Shown: positions 16,662-24,807, counted from the first letter of the stretch. The stretch: DNA of 64,000 nucleotides from Metabacillus halosaccharovorans (GCF_002019635.1 NZ_KV917372.1:186001-250000); one strand, 5' to 3'. Translations and numbers: made by a program. The notes: generated from the letters alone by a model not told the origin.

Positions 16662-17708
16662 ATGTTGAGTAATTTAAATATGAAAACGCTACCAAATAAC
16701 AAGGTACCTTATCTATTAAAAAGTGGAGAAGGAGAACGATATCTATTTGGAAGACAACTAGCAACAATAATTGCCAGTGGGGAAAGTACGGGAAATTTAG
16801 TAGAAATGGTCATTCTCTCCGGTGGAAAAGAAGATCATTTCCCTCTTCATAAACATGAACGAACTCATGAAGCCATTTATGTTCTACATGGCAGGTTGGA
16901 ACTGGACATTTCTGGGCAAAAATATTTGCTTACAGAAGGAAACTACGCCTTTATCCCGGCTGGTACTATACATGCTTATAATATGCAAAGTCATCGAACA
17001 CAAATTCTTTCCATCAGCTCAAAAGGGGAGATCTCAAGTTTATATCGTACAATAGGGAAGCCTTATGAAAAATATGTTCACCCACCAAAAGCGATCAATG
17101 AATTGTCACGAGAACAATATGAGGAAGCTTCACTCATTGCGGATGTTTCTTTTCTTTTTGACAAGCAAACAGAAGGTGCTGCACAAATTGTTGAAAATGG
17201 CTCTATTCCTGAGGAGGCAGCGCCTTTTATTCTTGAAACAGGGGAAGGAATCCGATTAGTTGCAGCAGAACAACTCTTTATTCTTGTCACAACACAAAAA
17301 AATACAAATGGTGAATTTATCACTGCACTAACAGAAGGACCTAAAGGAGATTTCATACCAGAACATTATCATGAAAAACATTCAGAAACTTTTTTCTGTC
17401 TAGAAGGTCAAATGACCATGACGGCAAACGGTGAGGAAATCGTATTATCTCCGGGGGATTTTCTGCATGTTCCAGCTTTTACGAAGCATTCATATCGATT
17501 AGATTCTCACTATACAAAGTTCATCGGCTTTTTAGCGACAGGATTGTTTGAACCATTCTTCAATACGTTATGTGATGTGTATGATGGTTATATCTTCCCA
17601 AGTGATCCGCCTCCATTCCGTTTTGACAGGATTCTTAAAACACTACATACACTTGATTTAAAACCATCAGGCGCTCCTCCGGTCAAAGAGCAGCCTGTAG
17701 AAGGGTGA
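16662..17708 (+). CDS. qdoI: Quercetin 2,3-dioxygenase (bicupin)
   Basis: A 348-residue bicupin that closely follows B. subtilis QdoI (YxaG) as I recall it: SGEGERYLFGRQ, MQSHRT, SEGPKGD-like TEGPKGD, ETFFCLEGQMTM and GDFLHVPAFTKHSYRLDSHY. Metal ligands of the N-terminal cupin are H63, H65, E70 and H104, each one residue later than in QdoI. The second cupin keeps the set in HYHEKHSETFF and TKHSY. The enzyme opens ring C of quercetin with O2, releasing carbon monoxide and a depside (protocatechuoyl-phloroglucinol carboxylate). GAGGAGG precedes the ATG. The next gene, an esterase, starts 6 nt after the stop, so the two are co-transcribed. Confidence 0.93.
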   Translation: MLSNLNMKTLPNNKVPYLLKSGEGERYLFGRQLATIIASGESTGNLVEMVILSGGKEDHFPLHKHERTHEAIYVLHGRLELDISGQKYLLTEGNYAFIPAGTIHAYNMQSHRTQILSISSKGEISSLYRTIGKPYEKYVHPPKAINELSREQYEEASLIADVSFLFDKQTEGAAQIVENGSIPEEAAPFILETGEGIRLVAAEQLFILVTTQKNTNGEFITALTEGPKGDFIPEHYHEKHSETFFCLEGQMTMTANGEEIVLSPGDFLHVPAFTKHSYRLDSHYTKFIGFLATGLFEPFFNTLCDVYDGYIFPSDPPPFRFDRILKTLHTLDLKPSGAPPVKEQPVEG

Positions 17709-17714
17709 GAAATT

Positions 17715-18689
17715 ATGTTGCAATCAAGTGAAATCACAAATGATGAGGTTGAAATCATTCACGATTTGGTTTATTCCGTACAAAATGAAAAAGAGTTACT
17801 GGCTGACTTATATATCCCTAAAAACAGCCAATCCCCCCTTCCCGTCATTATTTGGCTCCATGGCGGAGGATGGCGCTTTGGTGACCGGAAGCTCGGCCCG
17901 GATTTCACAACTTATTTTGCAAGCCGTGGCTTTGCGATGGTCAGTATTGAGTACCGTTTAAGTGAAGAAGTCATTTTTCCTGCTCCTATACACGATGTCA
18001 AAACGGCTATAAGATGGGTGAAGACGATTGCAGAAACCTATGGTCTTGATTCGAATAGAATCGGCCTCTGGGGTTCATCTGCAGGTGGTCACCTTGCTGC
18101 ATTGGCCACAACATCGGGCACGGAAGAGTTTATAGAGAATAACCCTGAATACCCTGGAATATCCAGTGATGTCCAAGCGGTTGCGATTGGCTATGGACCG
18201 GTAGACTTTCTTAAAATGGATGAACAAAATGAAAAGAATGGAATTATCGAAGAAGATCCCGAATCAGCCCAAATTCCAACAGATAAAAAGGCAACCGATC
18301 CTGATTCATTTGAATCATTGTTTATCGGTGCACCAATCTCATCATGTCCTGATCGTGTAAAAGCAGCCAACCCTATTACATATATAAAGCCAGGTATGTC
18401 ACTGCCGCCATTCCTTATTATGCACGGTTTAAGTGACACTGCTGTTCCTGCAAAGCAAAGCGAAATGCTCTACCAAGCCATTGCGGCGGAAGAAAATGAT
18501 GTATCTTTTTATCTCATAAAAGGACTTGGCCACGGTTTTCTCAACAGAACGAATTTAGATGATGATGGACCAAAACTAGCAAACTGTCACATTTCAAAAG
18601 ATGGTGTCGAGACGAACAATGAAGAGAGAGCACATTTTATCTTCTGGACTATTGAACAATTTTTCGTGAGAACTTTAAAGAAGTTTTAA
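17715..18689 (+). CDS. Alpha/beta hydrolase of the HSL/carboxylesterase type, candidate depside hydrolase
   Basis: A 324-residue esterase with the hormone-sensitive-lipase motif WLHGGGWRFGDR (oxyanion hole), nucleophile elbow WGSSAGGHLAAL, acid residue in HGLSDTAVP and His in GLGHGFLNR. Translation is probably coupled to qdoI, whose stop is 6 nt upstream; the ribosome binding site AGAAGGGTGAG overlaps the qdoI end. Quercetin dioxygenation yields a depside ester, so a co-transcribed esterase is well placed to split it into protocatechuate and phloroglucinol carboxylate. This substrate is my inference. Deacetylation of sugars is the alternative. A hairpin terminator follows. Confidence 0.87.
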   Translation: MLQSSEITNDEVEIIHDLVYSVQNEKELLADLYIPKNSQSPLPVIIWLHGGGWRFGDRKLGPDFTTYFASRGFAMVSIEYRLSEEVIFPAPIHDVKTAIRWVKTIAETYGLDSNRIGLWGSSAGGHLAALATTSGTEEFIENNPEYPGISSDVQAVAIGYGPVDFLKMDEQNEKNGIIEEDPESAQIPTDKKATDPDSFESLFIGAPISSCPDRVKAANPITYIKPGMSLPPFLIMHGLSDTAVPAKQSEMLYQAIAAEENDVSFYLIKGLGHGFLNRTNLDDDGPKLANCHISKDGVETNNEERAHFIFWTIEQFFVRTLKKF

Positions 18690-18702
18690 CTAGAGAGGGT
18701 GT

Positions 18703-18740
18703 CCCAAAAGTATTGTCTTTTGGGTTAAATCCTCTTTTTT
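18703..18740 (+). terminator. Rho-independent terminator after the qdoI-esterase operon
   Basis: CCCAAAAG pairs perfectly with CTTTTGGG around TATTGT. The T-rich CCTCTTTTTT follows 9 nt later. Confidence 0.65.
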
Positions 18741-18790
18741 GAGTTTGAAACAATCTTAGATATAAGGTCGTAATTTGTCGGATTATGTCT

Positions 18791-18890
18791 AATAGTAAAT
18801 AAAATTCAATAATCGCAAATAAATTTTCAAAATAGCAAATAAATTCCCGGAATCGAAAATAAATGTCCAAAATCGTAAATAAAACAAATT
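18791..18890. repeat. Tandem repeat, 5 x 20 bp
   Basis: Five consecutive 20-bp units begin at 18791, 18811, 18831, 18851 and 18871. Each starts AATAG or AATCG followed by (T/C/A)AAATAAA, then a more variable 7-8 bases, for example AATCGCAAATAAATTTTCAA. The period is exact with no spacers, so this is not CRISPR. In 20-bp phase it drifts relative to codons. It lies between convergent transcription units. Confidence 0.8.
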
Positions 18891-18923
18891 TTATCTGGAA
18901 AATGGTAGATTTCTAAGGGCCAG

Positions 18924-18949
18924 AGGGACAGGTACACTGTCCCTTTTTC
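18924..18949. terminator. Hairpin with flanking T run, probable terminator
   Basis: AGGGACAG pairs with CTGTCCCT around GTACA and is followed by TTTTCC on the plus strand. It lies between convergent operons and may also act as the end of the minus-strand XRE gene, although no matching A run is seen on its left. Confidence 0.5.
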
Positions 18950-18979
18950 CTACGAAAAGGTCAATAACCCGGTTCAGAC

Positions 18980-19213
18980 TTAAGAAGGTGCATGACCACC
19001 CGCCTCATCATCACTTCTATACTCCAAAATATCACCAGGCTGACAATCTAATGCCTTGCAAATCGCCTCTAAAGTGGAAAAACGAACGGCTTTTGCCTTG
19101 CCATTTTTTAATATAGAAAGATTCGCCATCGTGATTCCAACTCTTTCCGAAAGCTCTGTTACACTCATTTTTCGTTTCGCCAACATCACATCGATATTAA
19201 TAATAATTGCCAT
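18980..19213 (-). CDS. XRE/Cro-type helix-turn-helix regulator (YozG-like)
   Basis: About 77 residues, essentially one DNA-binding domain: MAIIINIDVMLAKRKMSVTE, then LSERVGITMANLSILKNGKA and a conserved CKALDCQPGDILEY ending. This matches the small Bacillales regulators of the YozG type that accompany DUF2975 membrane proteins. The ATG at 19213 has AGAGGTG about 6 nt upstream on this strand, better than the ATG three codons earlier. The stop codon of the membrane protein gene lies 11 nt upstream, so the two form an operon. The regulator may work together with, or be sequestered by, the membrane partner, but this is not established. Confidence 0.88.
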   Translation of the reverse strand: MAIIINIDVMLAKRKMSVTELSERVGITMANLSILKNGKAKAVRFSTLEAICKALDCQPGDILEYRSDDEAGGHAPS

Positions 19214-19224
19214 AGTATTCACCT

Positions 19225-19701
19225 CTAGACCGTTAAATCATTTTCAGATTTGATTGTAATTGCTTCTTGTAAAAGACGTTGAAGAACAGCAGCGAATACA
19301 GCGATAACGAGTGAAGCAAAGATAGGAATCATCCCAATGATGACAAGACCTGGCGCATCATCCAACTCTGCTAAAAGGAAAACAAATGGAATGATGACCA
19401 CATACAAACCGCTTATGGTTAATGCGCAGAATTTGATCACCTTTAAAGCTTTAACAGACAATTCCGAGAAAGCGTTGTTTTTGTCAATATAGCTTAAAAG
19501 CTTAAATGCCTGGAACAAGGCAATGTAAAAAGGGATTACTGATACATACATTCCGATAACAATGGGATACAGGATATGAGCATAATCCGGATTTGCGGGG
19601 TTATTAGCTAATTGAACCAATCCAAAAATAATCAAAGCAAGCACAGGTGTTCCGATAAGGAAGACAGCTGCCTTTAAAAAGAGTGTTGAACCTATTTTCA
19701 T
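19225..19701 (-). CDS. DUF2975 membrane protein (YoaS-like)
   Basis: About 158 residues with four membrane helices (roughly 8-30, 45-70, 90-115 and 122-145) and a basic loop, the layout of DUF2975 proteins. The C-terminal FAAVLQRLLQEAITIKSEND is the conserved family tail. I start at the ATG at 19701, which has GAGGTGC about 7 nt upstream; five additional codons upstream are possible. It pairs with the XRE regulator gene downstream, as in B. subtilis yoaS-yozG. Function unknown. Confidence 0.85.
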   Translation of the reverse strand: MKIGSTLFLKAAVFLIGTPVLALIIFGLVQLANNPANPDYAHILYPIVIGMYVSVIPFYIALFQAFKLLSYIDKNNAFSELSVKALKVIKFCALTISGLYVVIIPFVFLLAELDDAPGLVIIGMIPIFASLVIAVFAAVLQRLLQEAITIKSENDLTV

Positions 19702-19858
19702 AAAAAAGCACCTCACAGAATAATTTTCGTTTTTAAATTTATCACATAATTTATTGATTTACAATAAAACTTTATTTATATTTATGGTTTTTTTGTTGTT
19801 AAATAAAAATTCTACTCACATTTATGAAAGGTAAATACAAAATTATCCAAATTTAGAA

Positions 19859-19888
19859 TTGACGAAATGATATTATACGTCATATAAT
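19859..19888 (+). promoter_or_regulatory. Sigma-A-type promoter of the padR operon
   Basis: TTGACG (19859-19864), an 18-bp spacer and a perfect TATAAT (19883-19888). The -10 lies inside the first PadR palindrome, so repressor binding would exclude RNA polymerase. Confidence 0.65.
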
Positions 19889-19924
19889 ATGTTTATTCTA
19901 ATAATATACGTCGTATAATATTAT
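19870..19924. promoter_or_regulatory. Two predicted PadR operators
   Basis: ATATTATACGTCATATAATA (continuing T, 19870-19890) is a palindrome with perfect 8-bp arms. A second copy at 19901-19924 shares the core TATACGTC(A/G)TATAATAT with one mismatch. Both lie upstream of the padR start at 19947 and overlap or follow the promoter, as expected for autoregulation. Confidence 0.6.
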
Positions 19925-19946
19925 AAAAGAAATTGGAGGTGTTCAA

Positions 19947-20267
19947 ATGTCATTCCAATTGGGTTCCTCTTTACTTGATGCCTGTGTCCTTGCCGTATTA
20001 GCAAAAGAAGATGCATATGGCTACTCACTCACTCAGCAAGTACGTGAAATTATGGATATCTCAGAATCGACACTTTACCCGGTACTTCGCAGATTGCAAA
20101 AGAAAGAATTTTTAACAACATATGACCGACCATTTCAAGGAAGAAATCGCCGGTATTACCGGATTACTGATAGTGGAATGGAAAAGCTCCAAGAACTTCG
20201 CAGTGAATGGGTGGAACACAAACAAAAAATTGAATCTGTTTTACTAGGAGGAATAAATGGTGAGTAA
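19947..20267 (+). CDS. PadR family transcriptional regulator
   Basis: A 106-residue winged-helix repressor with the family signature: LDACVLAVLAKEDAYGYSLT, then SESTLYPVLRRLQKKEFLTT and NRRYYRITDSGMEKL. PadR proteins repress membrane-stress or detoxification operons and are released by small ligands. ATTGGAGGTG precedes the ATG. The gene is first in an operon with a DUF1700 and a DUF4097 gene; it overlaps the DUF1700 start by 11 nt. This three-gene arrangement is common in Bacillus and linked in general terms to cell-envelope stress, but the signal is unknown here. Confidence 0.93.
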   Translation: MSFQLGSSLLDACVLAVLAKEDAYGYSLTQQVREIMDISESTLYPVLRRLQKKEFLTTYDRPFQGRNRRYYRITDSGMEKLQELRSEWVEHKQKIESVLLGGINGE

Positions 20268-20856
20268 AGAAGAATATTTGAAAAAGCTCCGGGCGAAAAT
20301 CAAGAAATTGCCAAGTGAAGAAATAGAAGAAGCAATAGACTATTATCGTGAGTATTTTGATGAAGCTGGAGAAGAAGATACCAAATCAGTTATTGCAAGA
20401 CTCGGTTCGCCATCCTATGTTGCATCTCAAATTTTGGCCGATTATGCAATAAAAGACTTGGATAACCAAAATAGTACAACGAAAAAGAACGTTTCAGCCA
20501 TTTGGTTTATCATCCTTGCCATTTTAGCCTCGCCGATCGCTTTGCCACTTGTCCTTGTGATTATTTGTCTTGTATTTACCTTAATTCTTGTTTGTGGAGT
20601 AGCTATTCTTACTTTTTTTATCCTTGTTGTAAGTTTACCAATTAGTGGATTGTTCAGCTTGTTTGCTGGCGTGTCGGTCATAGTACAAGATTGGCAAACA
20701 TCCATTTTCTTTAGTGGTATCGGCCTAATTTCCATTGGTATTGGTGTGCTATTATTTTCTCCTTTTCTACAATTCACCAAGAAGACTAGCTCAGGAATTG
20801 TGAAAGTATTGAAAAGGCTGTTAGATAAAATGATTAGACGCAAGGAGGGGATCTAA
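20257..20856 (+). CDS. DUF1700 (HAAS domain) membrane protein
   Basis: A 199-residue protein. Residues 1-65 form the HAAS/DUF1700 domain (MVSKEEYLKKLRAKIKKLPS, then IEEAIDYYREYFDEAGEED and ARLGSPSYVASQIL). The rest contains three or four membrane helices (about 77-135 and 150-180) and a basic C-terminus. It starts inside the padR gene with AGGAGG upstream, and its stop abuts the next gene's ATG, so translation is coupled on both sides. HAAS proteins are thought to act as membrane signalling or scaffold partners of PadR-type systems; the mechanism is not known. Confidence 0.88.
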   Translation: MVSKEEYLKKLRAKIKKLPSEEIEEAIDYYREYFDEAGEEDTKSVIARLGSPSYVASQILADYAIKDLDNQNSTTKKNVSAIWFIILAILASPIALPLVLVIICLVFTLILVCGVAILTFFILVVSLPISGLFSLFAGVSVIVQDWQTSIFFSGIGLISIGIGVLLFSPFLQFTKKTSSGIVKVLKRLLDKMIRRKEGI

Positions 20857-21810
20857 ATGAAACACACGAAAATCGCACTCGCAATGATTATGATCGGAAT
20901 CCTTCTTGCTGTCATAGGATTATTCAGTGGAACCAAATTTTCGATTATCAAAACAGATAATGGATTGAAAGCAGTAGGAAAAGAAGATCGACAGAATGGG
21001 GAATGGGTATTGGAAGAATTCAATAATATTGAGATAGATCTCGCAGATGCAAAACTAGAGGTAATTCCTTCTGATGAGTATAAATTGGAGATTGAGAGTT
21101 TGGAAGGGACAAAAATTACACATACAGTTAAAGATAAAACACTAACGATTAAAGATGGAACATCCCGTTCAGAATTTACATTTGCCATGAACTTTATTGG
21201 AAATATACAAAAAACAATGATTAAAATATATCTACCAGCAGATAAAAAATTTGACAATGTAAGTATTGCTAATGATTTTGGAGATATCATGCTGGACGGT
21301 ATGACAACAGATAAATTGACGATCTTATCCAATGATGGAGATGTAGACATCAAGGAAATTCAGGCAATGGACGTAGCAATTCAAAACGATTTTGGCGACA
21401 CTAATGCCTCGAACGTAAAAACAAACAAGTTAACGATAGAAATTAATGATGGGGACGCTGAACTTAATACACTTGATATTGCGCAAGAAGCTGATCTGAC
21501 AAATGATTTTGGTGAAATTTCATTACGTGATTTTACTAGTCATGGAACAAAGATCGAAAGCTCTGACGGAGAAATTTATATAAATGGTGAACTCTTAGGA
21601 AAAACAAATATAGAATCCAGCTTTGGCGATATGAAGTTGGAATTAACGAATAAGGAAACCGAACTGAATTATCATATTCAGAATGATTTTGGCGATATAG
21701 TAGTAAACGGCGAAGAATTTGAAACAAAAACCACTAATAATGTAGATACGGATGATAAAATAACAATTCTTTCAAATGATGGTGATGTTGAGATCACATT
21801 AAATAAATAA
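20857..21810 (+). CDS. DUF4097 putative adhesin-like beta-repeat protein, membrane-anchored
   Basis: A 317-residue protein with an N-terminal membrane anchor (residues 6-25) and a DUF4097-type repetitive beta domain. Repeats alternate between NDFGD-type and NDGDV-type turns: NDFGDIMLDG, SNDGDVDIKE, NDFGDTNASN, INDGDAELNT, NDFGEISLRD, SSDGEIYING, SSFGDMKLEL, NDFGDIVVNG and SNDGDVEITL. This implies a right-handed beta-helix or stacked-sheet fold outside the membrane. It is the last gene of the padR operon, followed by a terminator. Family function is not established. Confidence 0.88.
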   Translation: MKHTKIALAMIMIGILLAVIGLFSGTKFSIIKTDNGLKAVGKEDRQNGEWVLEEFNNIEIDLADAKLEVIPSDEYKLEIESLEGTKITHTVKDKTLTIKDGTSRSEFTFAMNFIGNIQKTMIKIYLPADKKFDNVSIANDFGDIMLDGMTTDKLTILSNDGDVDIKEIQAMDVAIQNDFGDTNASNVKTNKLTIEINDGDAELNTLDIAQEADLTNDFGEISLRDFTSHGTKIESSDGEIYINGELLGKTNIESSFGDMKLELTNKETELNYHIQNDFGDIVVNGEEFETKTTNNVDTDDKITILSNDGDVEITLNK

Positions 21811-21826
21811 AACTACCTGTAATTTT

Positions 21827-21868
21827 GACGGCAAACCGGTTGAAAAGAATCGGGATGCCGTCTTTTTT
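21827..21868 (+). terminator. Rho-independent terminator of the padR operon
   Basis: GACGGCA (21827-21833) pairs with TGCCGTC (21856-21862), followed by TTTTTT. It lies 17 nt after the DUF4097 stop codon. Confidence 0.75.
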
Positions 21869-21960
21869 ATTTATGCTTATATCACTCCATCCCCCTTCAT
21901 TTTTATCAATGTCTGGTATACTTTATACGATACAACTAATCTTATCTATTAGGTGATAAC

Positions 21961-24258
21961 ATGCAACCTGAAATAAAGCTCTCTGTACGTTCATTAGTTG
22001 AATATGTGTATCGAAGCGGTAGTATTGATCAACGATTTCGGACTGCCACAACCCTTACGGAAGGGACAAAAGCTCATAAAGCCATACAAAGAACGTATCA
22101 AGAAAATGATGAGAAAGAAGTTTTTCTAAAAACAGAAATAAAGTATGAAAAAATAATGTTCATCATTGAAGGTCGATGTGATGGGTTGCTTTTTCGTGAG
22201 GATAAAATTTTTATTGATGAAATCAAGTCAACATCAAGAGATTTGAGTGAAATAGAGGAAGAATCATCACCTGTACATTGGGCACAGGCAAAGGTTTATG
22301 CCTATATCTATGCAAAAGATCATGGACAAAAAGAAATGATTGTTCAATTAACTTACATACACACTGTTACAGAAGAGCAAAAAAAATTTCAAAAACATTT
22401 TTCTTTTCAAGAACTTGAACAGTTTGTATCCAAGTTAGTGGAGCACTATTTTCCATATGCATCTCTTATGCAAAATCATCAATTGAGAAGAAATCATAGT
22501 ATTAATCAATTATCATTTCCATTTGCCACATATCGAGAGGGTCAACGTAAGCTTGCAGGTGTAGTTTATAAAACTATCTCAGAGGAAAAGAATATTTTTG
22601 CTAATGCACCTACTGGTATTGGAAAAACCATTTCGACGATTTTCCCAACAGTGAAGGCGATGGGAGAAGGAAAACTGGATCGTATGTTTTATTTAACAGC
22701 AAAAACTATCACAAGACAAACCGCAGAAGAAGCTTTTTCACTTATGGAAAATAAGGGATTGTGTATGAGTGCTGTTACGATTACAGCCAAGGAAAAAATT
22801 TGCTTTAAAGAAGAAACCATTTGTCAAAAGGAGTATTGTGAGTTTGCGAATGGTTATTATGACCGTGTAAATGAGGCTGTTCTCGATATTTTCTCTCATG
22901 AAACCTTTATTAATCGACATAAAATCGAGGAATATGCGAGAAAGCATATGCTTTGTCCATTTGAATTTTCCTTAGACTTAGCATTTGTGGCGGATGCAAT
23001 TATTTGTGATTATAACTATATTTTTGATCCGAAAGTGTCACTAAAGCGGTTCTTTGATGAACATAAACGACAGTCCGCCTTATTAATCGATGAAGCTCAT
23101 AATTTGGTTGACCGAGCCAGGGAGATGTTTTCAGCTGAATTACAAAAATCCGATTTTCTTTCATTAAAACGTGCGTATAAGGGGTCTGGTTTGTACGAAT
23201 CTGTTCATAAATTAAATAAATATTTTATTGAACTGAAGAAAAAGTGTTCTGAAAAAGGACATCTTGTGTGGCAGGAAGTAGATGAAGACCTAATCAACAT
23301 GCTTGAAGAATTTATAGGCAAAGCTGAGATCGAATTATTGCAACCTTCAAAATCAGTAGAGGAAGCAGGTTTATTAGAAACTTATTTTGCCGCAACAGGA
23401 TTTGTTCGAATATCAAATCTCTATGATGAACGTTATGTTACATATGTCGAAACAGAGAAAAATGAAGTTCATCTTAAAATGTTCTGTTTGGATCCTTCTC
23501 ATCTATTACAGCAGGTTAGTAAGAAGTTTCGGACAACTGTCTATTTTTCTGCAACACTTTTACCATTTCAGTATTATTTGGATATGTTAGGTGGTACGTC
23601 AGAGGATTATACGATTTCGATTCCTTCACCGTTTGCAAAAGAACAGACAGAGGTATTCCTTCAACCGTTATCGACTCGGTACCATGACAGAGAACATACA
23701 AAAAAGCCGATAATTGATATGCTTTCAAAGCTTTTGAAAGAACGCAGTGGAAACTATTTGATCTTCTTTCCTTCCTATCAGTATATGAACAGTGTATATG
23801 AAGACTTTACTACTAGCTGTCCTGACATTCGTTGCATTTTTCAGACGAAAAAAATCAATGAAGAAGAACGTGAGCAATTTTTAAAAGAGTTTAAAGAAGA
23901 AAGTACGGAACCATTTATAGGCTTTGCTGTATTAGGTGGTATTTTTTCTGAAGGTGTTGACTTAAAAGGGAATAGGCTGAATGGTGTCATCGTTGTAGGT
24001 GTGGGTTTACCACAGCTGTGCCTGGAACGAAATATAATGAAAGATTATTTTCAAACAACAGGAAAAACCGGATATGATTACGCATATACCTTCCCCGGCA
24101 TGAACAAAGTGTTACAGGCAGGTGGCCGATTGATCAGATCTGAGACAGATACCGGAGTAATAGTACTTGTTGATGATCGGTTTCTAACTCAGAAATATCA
24201 AGGACTTTTACCAAGGGAATGGAGGGATTTTGAATATGTTCAAAATCTCCCGGAATGA
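21961..24258 (+). CDS. XPD/DinG-like ATP-dependent DNA helicase with N-terminal PD-(D/E)xK domain
   Basis: A 765-residue superfamily 2 helicase. The N-terminal 160 residues look like a Cas4/AddB-type PD-(D/E)xK nuclease domain: D74 in GRCDG, then E87-x-K89 in IDEIKST. Walker A is NAPTGIGKT around 216-223; motif II is D377-E-A-H380. Four cysteines between them (C281, C288, C293, C332) are spaced like the iron-sulphur cluster of XPD/DinG. The C-terminal half keeps GIFSEGVDLKG and QAGGRLIRSETD (motifs V and VI). Such enzymes unwind DNA 5'-3' during repair or act on R-loops and forked DNA. No gene neighbours suggest a special role; it is flanked by terminators. Confidence 0.92.
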   Translation: MQPEIKLSVRSLVEYVYRSGSIDQRFRTATTLTEGTKAHKAIQRTYQENDEKEVFLKTEIKYEKIMFIIEGRCDGLLFREDKIFIDEIKSTSRDLSEIEEESSPVHWAQAKVYAYIYAKDHGQKEMIVQLTYIHTVTEEQKKFQKHFSFQELEQFVSKLVEHYFPYASLMQNHQLRRNHSINQLSFPFATYREGQRKLAGVVYKTISEEKNIFANAPTGIGKTISTIFPTVKAMGEGKLDRMFYLTAKTITRQTAEEAFSLMENKGLCMSAVTITAKEKICFKEETICQKEYCEFANGYYDRVNEAVLDIFSHETFINRHKIEEYARKHMLCPFEFSLDLAFVADAIICDYNYIFDPKVSLKRFFDEHKRQSALLIDEAHNLVDRAREMFSAELQKSDFLSLKRAYKGSGLYESVHKLNKYFIELKKKCSEKGHLVWQEVDEDLINMLEEFIGKAEIELLQPSKSVEEAGLLETYFAATGFVRISNLYDERYVTYVETEKNEVHLKMFCLDPSHLLQQVSKKFRTTVYFSATLLPFQYYLDMLGGTSEDYTISIPSPFAKEQTEVFLQPLSTRYHDREHTKKPIIDMLSKLLKERSGNYLIFFPSYQYMNSVYEDFTTSCPDIRCIFQTKKINEEEREQFLKEFKEESTEPFIGFAVLGGIFSEGVDLKGNRLNGVIVVGVGLPQLCLERNIMKDYFQTTGKTGYDYAYTFPGMNKVLQAGGRLIRSETDTGVIVLVDDRFLTQKYQGLLPREWRDFEYVQNLPE

Positions 24259-24278
24259 TAAATAACTTAGTTATTTCA

Positions 24279-24310
24279 AGAGAAACGATTAGTCGTTTCT
24301 CTATTTTTAT
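24279..24310 (+). terminator. Rho-independent terminator after the helicase gene
   Basis: AGAGAAACGA pairs perfectly with TCGTTTCTCT around a TTAG loop, followed by ATTTTTATT. The remaining spacer to 24495 is AT-rich with no further gene; it must hold the bacteriocin promoter, which I could not pinpoint. Confidence 0.8.
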
Positions 24311-24495
24311 TGCATGCCGAGCAAGCCTTAATCTATTAAAATTTCATAAATAATTAGGCTCTTTCACCAGTAGCAATACCCACTCAACTTACATAATTTG
24401 TTTAAGAAGTATGTATCTGCCTAAAATTAACTTGAATTTAGTTGTCCGTTTCTCGTCACTGGTTCCAGGTAAGTATTATGAGGAGGTTTTACTTA

Positions 24496-24807
24496 ATGAA
24501 TAATTTTCAACAGGATCTTCAGATGTTAAATCTCGGAGATTACCAAGCTACTCAGGCCGTACCTTATGACCCGAATCAATATTATTATGATGATGAAAGA
24601 CTGTACGTTGGTATTGGGGGGTTATTCCGCTGTTATAGTTGTTTTAGCTGTTATAACTGTTTCAACTGTTATAGTTGTTTTAGCTGTTTCAGTTGTTCTA
24701 ATTGTGGAGGCCGTTGTGGCGGAGGTCGTTGTGGTGGAGGTCGTTGCAGTGGCGGTGGCGGTGGTCGCTGTGGTGGAGGCGGCGGAGGCCGTTGCGGAGG
24801 AAGATAA
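24496..24807 (+). CDS. Heterocycloanthracin/sonorensin-family bacteriocin precursor
   Basis: A 103-residue precursor of a thiazole/oxazole-modified peptide. Residues 1-45 are a polar leader (MNNFQQDLQMLNLGDYQATQ then VPYDPNQYYYDDERLYVG), close to heterocycloanthracin leaders. From Cys46 to Cys70 a Cys appears at every third position (nine times), with Tyr/Phe and Ser/Asn between. The tail repeats GGRC with growing glycine runs (Cys74, 79, 84, 92, 100). Cys and Ser are the residues converted to azoles by the downstream enzymes. AGGAGG lies 10 nt before ATG 24496; upstream in-frame ATGs lack such a site. A hairpin follows, probably letting the precursor be made in excess over the enzymes. Confidence 0.88.
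   Translation: MNNFQQDLQMLNLGDYQATQAVPYDPNQYYYDDERLYVGIGGLFRCYSCFSCYNCFNCYSCFSCFSCSNCGGRCGGGRCGGGRCSGGGGGRCGGGGGGRCGGR

Noticed and set aside
16822-17259. Overlapping plus-strand open frames inside the quercetin dioxygenase gene
   Set aside because: They are alternative-frame shadows. The dioxygenase frame carries all metal ligands and conserved motifs.
18791-18890. CRISPR array
   Set aside because: The 20-bp units are directly adjacent with no unique spacers, and no cas genes are nearby.
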